Source: JAHJKV01 sp963678135 (GTDB lineage Bacteria; Desulfobacterota; Desulfovibrionia; Desulfovibrionales; Desulfovibrionaceae). From it: DNA of 64,000 nucleotides. The DNA lies in NCBI GenBank assembly GCA_963678135.1, contig OY782667.1, positions 186,001 to 250,000 on the forward strand, read 5' to 3'. Positions 62,801 to 64,000 of this stretch are shown piece after piece. The notes beneath the pieces are model-generated. The model was given only the letters and a program-made list of their open reading frames with translations, searched no databases and was not told where the DNA came from. The position numbers and the translations under genes are program-made. Positions within the stretch are counted from its first letter, which is position 1. Every line of letters starts with the position of its first letter.

Positions 62801-62826
62801 CCTTTCAAAAAACACTGGACTGGTAA
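59815..62826 (+). CDS. purL: Phosphoribosylformylglycinamidine synthase, PurS-PurL fusion without glutaminase domain
   Basis: 1003 residues. The N-terminal ~85 residues look like PurS (VGLRPHVRDVLGERVMRKIQ), then the PurL AIRS-type repeat domains: TWSEHCKHKIFSARI, CVKMETHNSPSALDPYGGAL, GVNRDPMGTG, DNGAGGLSSSVGEMACDCGG, and CISGKDSMKNDYTGG. It lacks the C-terminal glutaminase of the large enzyme (about 1290 residues), so it must depend on a separate PurQ for ammonia. It is longer than Bacillus PurL (about 740) because of the PurS-like and spacer parts. Confidence 0.93.
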   Translation: MLCRVLVGLRPHVRDVLGERVMRKIQHELQLDVKSVRIINVFTIDGLNQKQINLLLQNNTLSDPVLHETSLAPLPAEFDYILEVGFRPGVTDNEGRTAQESIALVLGLDEKAAAECKVYTSRQYLIQQNPEAPLDKNCAKSIAKDLLANELIQRYEIKSAAEWKNEPDFPLKAAKVTGESSDEVKIINLSAMTDAELLQFSSANTLALSLNELHIIRDHFQNPQIVAQRKSIGLPPDPTDAELEVLAQTWSEHCKHKIFSARIRYTDKEKKQYKEINSLYQSYIKNPTRILRKSKEAKGLHGDFCLSVFKDNAGVIKFSKDLNICVKMETHNSPSALDPYGGALTGIVGVNRDPMGTGIGANLLCNTDVFCFASPFYKGTLPPRLLHPRRVFEGVREGVEHGGNKSGIPTVNGSVVFDSRYLGKPLVYCGTIGSMPAQIAGRPSHEKKALAGDIIVMSGGRIGKDGIHGATFSSEELHEGSPATAVQIGDPITQRKMYDFLMRARDLGLYNAITDNGAGGLSSSVGEMACDCGGFTLDIAKAPLKYDGLAPWEILISEAQERMTLAVPPAKLEQFMTLSKEMGVESTALGTFDDKGMYKVVHKAKLVACLDMDFLHEGIPQMQLEAIWQQPAIHETAAPKVENHTELLKTMLGRLNICSKEYLIRQYDHEVKGRSVIKPLVGAKQDGPGNAGVLRPELESERGLIISHGICPKFSDIDTYWMMANAIDEAIRNAVAVGGDISYMAGVDNFCWCDPVQSESTPDGHYKLAQLVRANQALAHFCLGFGIPCISGKDSMKNDYTGGGQKISIPPTVLFSLIGVIPDVNRCLTSDFKQAGDSIYILGRTLDETGGSEIENELGFTTSKVPKVDLLSARRRYQSMFTATQAGLITACHDCSDGGLAVALAEMALGGRLGAEIDLSDMLQAQQLNELSLLYSESASRLIVSVKPEKIKEFEQLFAGQIYYQIGKVHDASSPFRLTIHGREIVNVSCTELAQAFQKTLDW

Positions 62827-62832
62827 TAAGAG

Positions 62833-63058
62833 ACAAACGCATTAGCTTTTCTCATCATTCAGCTACCCTCCTCTGTTATTGAAGCGCGTAAGTCGCGACA
62901 GTCCAGCAGAGCCGAACTACGAGGATTCAACATTGTAGGAGAAGAGACAAAAGCAAAGAAAAAAAGAACTGGATCCTGCGACTTACGCGCAGGATGACAA
63001 GAAGGGGGAGGCAATACAATGAGCAGAAAGTATTGACCCTAAAACTTATATTCGCTTG
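62833..63058 (+). repeat. MITE-like element, copy F
   Basis: Left end GACAAACGCATTAGC and right end TATATTCGCTTGCCCTT-like are decayed versions of the family ends. The hairpin at 62969-62998 has arms ATCCTGCG / CGCAGGAT. A purine-rich tract precedes it. The flanks show only a partial 10-bp duplication. It starts immediately behind the purL stop codon and fills most of the gap to tRNA-Leu. Confidence 0.78.
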
Positions 63059-63106
63059 CCCTTGACTGCTATCAGAAACAAATATGAGAAAAAAAAGATA
63101 AATAAG

Positions 63107-63158
63107 GTAGCGAAGATAAAAATAGGATAGAAAAATAAAAATAGGATAGAAAAATAAA
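63107..63158. repeat. Short A-rich tandem repeat before the tRNA-Leu terminator
   Basis: A unit of about 20 bp (ATAAAAATAGGATAGAAA) repeats about 2.5 times. Confidence 0.8.
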
Positions 63159-63191
63159 AAGGATTTACAGCGTCAGCTACCGTAAATCCTT
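63159..63191 (-). terminator. Terminator of tRNA-Leu
   Basis: Stem AAGGATTTAC / GTAAATCCTT with a 13-nt loop. On the minus strand it is followed by TTTTATTTTT. It is symmetrical enough to work in both directions. Confidence 0.85.
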
Positions 63192-63200
63192 ATTTTTTCA

Positions 63201-63287
63201 TGGTGCCCGAAAGAGGAATCGAACCTCCACTCCTGTACAGGAACATGGTCCTGAACCATGCGCGTCTACCAGTTCCGCCATTCGGGC
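63201..63287 (-). tRNA. tRNA-Leu (CAG)
   Basis: 87 nt with encoded CCA. The anticodon stem CATGG / CCATG encloses TTCAGGA, giving anticodon CAG. A long variable arm (class II) and acceptor GCCCGAA / TTCGGGC identify leucine. Confidence 0.95.
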
Positions 63288-63353
63288 AATCACTCAGAGA
63301 CAATGTCTTTAGCCACAATCAGAAAACTTGGCAAGTCCTTTTGCTGATATAAA

Positions 63354-63374
63354 CAGGGTAAGCGCATTATAACT
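63354..63374 (+). repeat. Solo MITE-like end
   Basis: CAGGGTAAGCGCATTATAAC resembles the family terminus CAGGGCAAACGCATATTAAC. No partner end or hairpin was found nearby. It lies between tRNA-Leu and the citrate synthase end. Confidence 0.5.
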
Positions 63375-63417
63375 GCCTTTGCCATACCACGATCAGTCTA
63401 TACTTCATTTTATTCAA

Positions 63418-64000
63418 CTATATATCAGCATTTTCTGTGCGCTTGGAAATAGGGATATATGGTCTTCTACGTTCTCCTGTATAAATTTGGCGAGGCCGGT
63501 GAAGTTTAGACTCCGTGTTTTGAGATTCCTCATACCAATGCGCTATCCAACCAGGCATTCTGCCTATAGCAAACATCACCGGAAACATATCCACCGGAAT
63601 ACCTAATGCGCGTAAAATAATACCTGAATAAAAATCCACGTTTGGGTACAAACTGCGCTCTAAAAAATATTCATCAGCCAAGGCTATGGCCTCCAGTTCT
63701 AAGGCAATATCCAAGAGTTCATCTTGCAAACCAAGTTTTTGCAATAAATCCTTGCTTGCTTTTTGTAATATTTTGGCTCGTGGATCAAAATTTTTATAAA
63801 TGCGATGCCCAAAACCCATAAGTCTCATTTGTTTCGTTTTTACTCGCTCAATGCACTGTGCAATGGAATAAGTACCAGCTTTTATGTCCTCCAGCATATC
63901 AATAACTCCGGAGTTTGCTCCGCCATGAAGTTTGCCCCATAAAGCACAGGTTCCAGCAGCAACTGAGGCAAAAAGATTGGCTTGAGTGGAGCCAACCATT
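63418..64000 (-). CDS. gltA: Citrate synthase (si type), C-terminal part
   Basis: 194 C-terminal residues; the start lies beyond the window. Landmarks: STQANLFASVAAGTCALWG, KLHGGANSGVIDML, MRLMGFGHRIYKNFDPRAKI with the catalytic His/Asp region, LYPNVDFYSGIILRALGIP and RPRQIYTGERRRPYIPISKR. It condenses oxaloacetate and acetyl-CoA. Hexameric GltA-type end. Several sulfate reducers are reported to use Re-citrate synthase instead, so this si-type gene is notable. Confidence 0.93.
   Translation of the reverse strand, partial: MVGSTQANLFASVAAGTCALWGKLHGGANSGVIDMLEDIKAGTYSIAQCIERVKTKQMRLMGFGHRIYKNFDPRAKILQKASKDLLQKLGLQDELLDIALELEAIALADEYFLERSLYPNVDFYSGIILRALGIPVDMFPVMFAIGRMPGWIAHWYEESQNTESKLHRPRQIYTGERRRPYIPISKRTENADI

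Overview
The window looks like chromosome of a low-GC, Gram-negative, strictly anaerobic sulfate-reducer-type bacterium of the Desulfovibrionaceae (Desulfobacterota). The evidence is a periplasmic tetraheme cytochrome c3, an lptC-lptA-lptB lipopolysaccharide export set whose LptA carries an extra SH3-like N-terminal domain, alternating XRE-cupin regulators and acyl-CoA ligases, FeoA/FeoB behind a Fur box, and menaquinone genes (menG, polyprenyl synthase). The base composition looks AT-leaning (not computed). The genus cannot be fixed from the window.

Layout. 1-8.1 kb: envelope genes (end of kdsC, lptC/A/B, a YbhG/F/S-like export system, a FeoA-like protein, gmhB, a glycosyltransferase, a small LpxB-N-domain-like membrane protein). 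8.3-24.6 kb: a 16.1-kb integrative mobilizable element in the 3' end of an initiator tRNA-Met gene. It is bounded by 68-bp direct repeats and carries a tyrosine integrase, an AlpA-like excisionase, a DUF3987 protein, mobC/mobA with mobB and a second small gene overprinted in another frame, and cargo: an ankyrin protein, a KilA-N protein, two RhuM proteins and a type III-like Mod/Res restriction pair, plus an hsdM remnant. 25-35.6 kb: a DASS anion transporter, an OmpA lipoprotein, an M23-like protein, the SRP RNA gene, feoAB, nhaB and thiC. 35.7-47.5 kb, minus strand: two acyl-CoA ligase/XRE-cupin pairs, then a translation block (rsmB, DUF116, fmt, def, aspS, hisS) with tandem arrays upstream of both synthetases. 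48.4-64 kb: an M23 endopeptidase, an MFS-ApbE fusion, a DRTGG P-loop protein, an IS1595-type insertion sequence, cytochrome c3, a very acidic repeat protein, menG, a nucleotide-sugar dehydrogenase, a polyprenyl synthase, purSL, tRNA-Leu and the end of a citrate synthase gene.

Three things stand out. First, the KilA-N gene and both rhuM genes each contain a 24-32 bp near-perfect palindrome inside the coding sequence. All are centred on an AATT that encodes the end of an (E/Q)(N)F motif, and the two rhuM palindromes sit at the same codon position while their arms differ. Second, a family of non-autonomous, MITE-like repeats is scattered between genes. It has CAGGGCAAACGCATAT inverted ends, perfect 10-bp target duplications in two copies, and internal hairpins with compensatory base changes; one copy is interrupted by the IS1595 element, which has its own 8-bp duplication. 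Third, a major facilitator transporter is fused in one reading frame to the flavin transferase ApbE.
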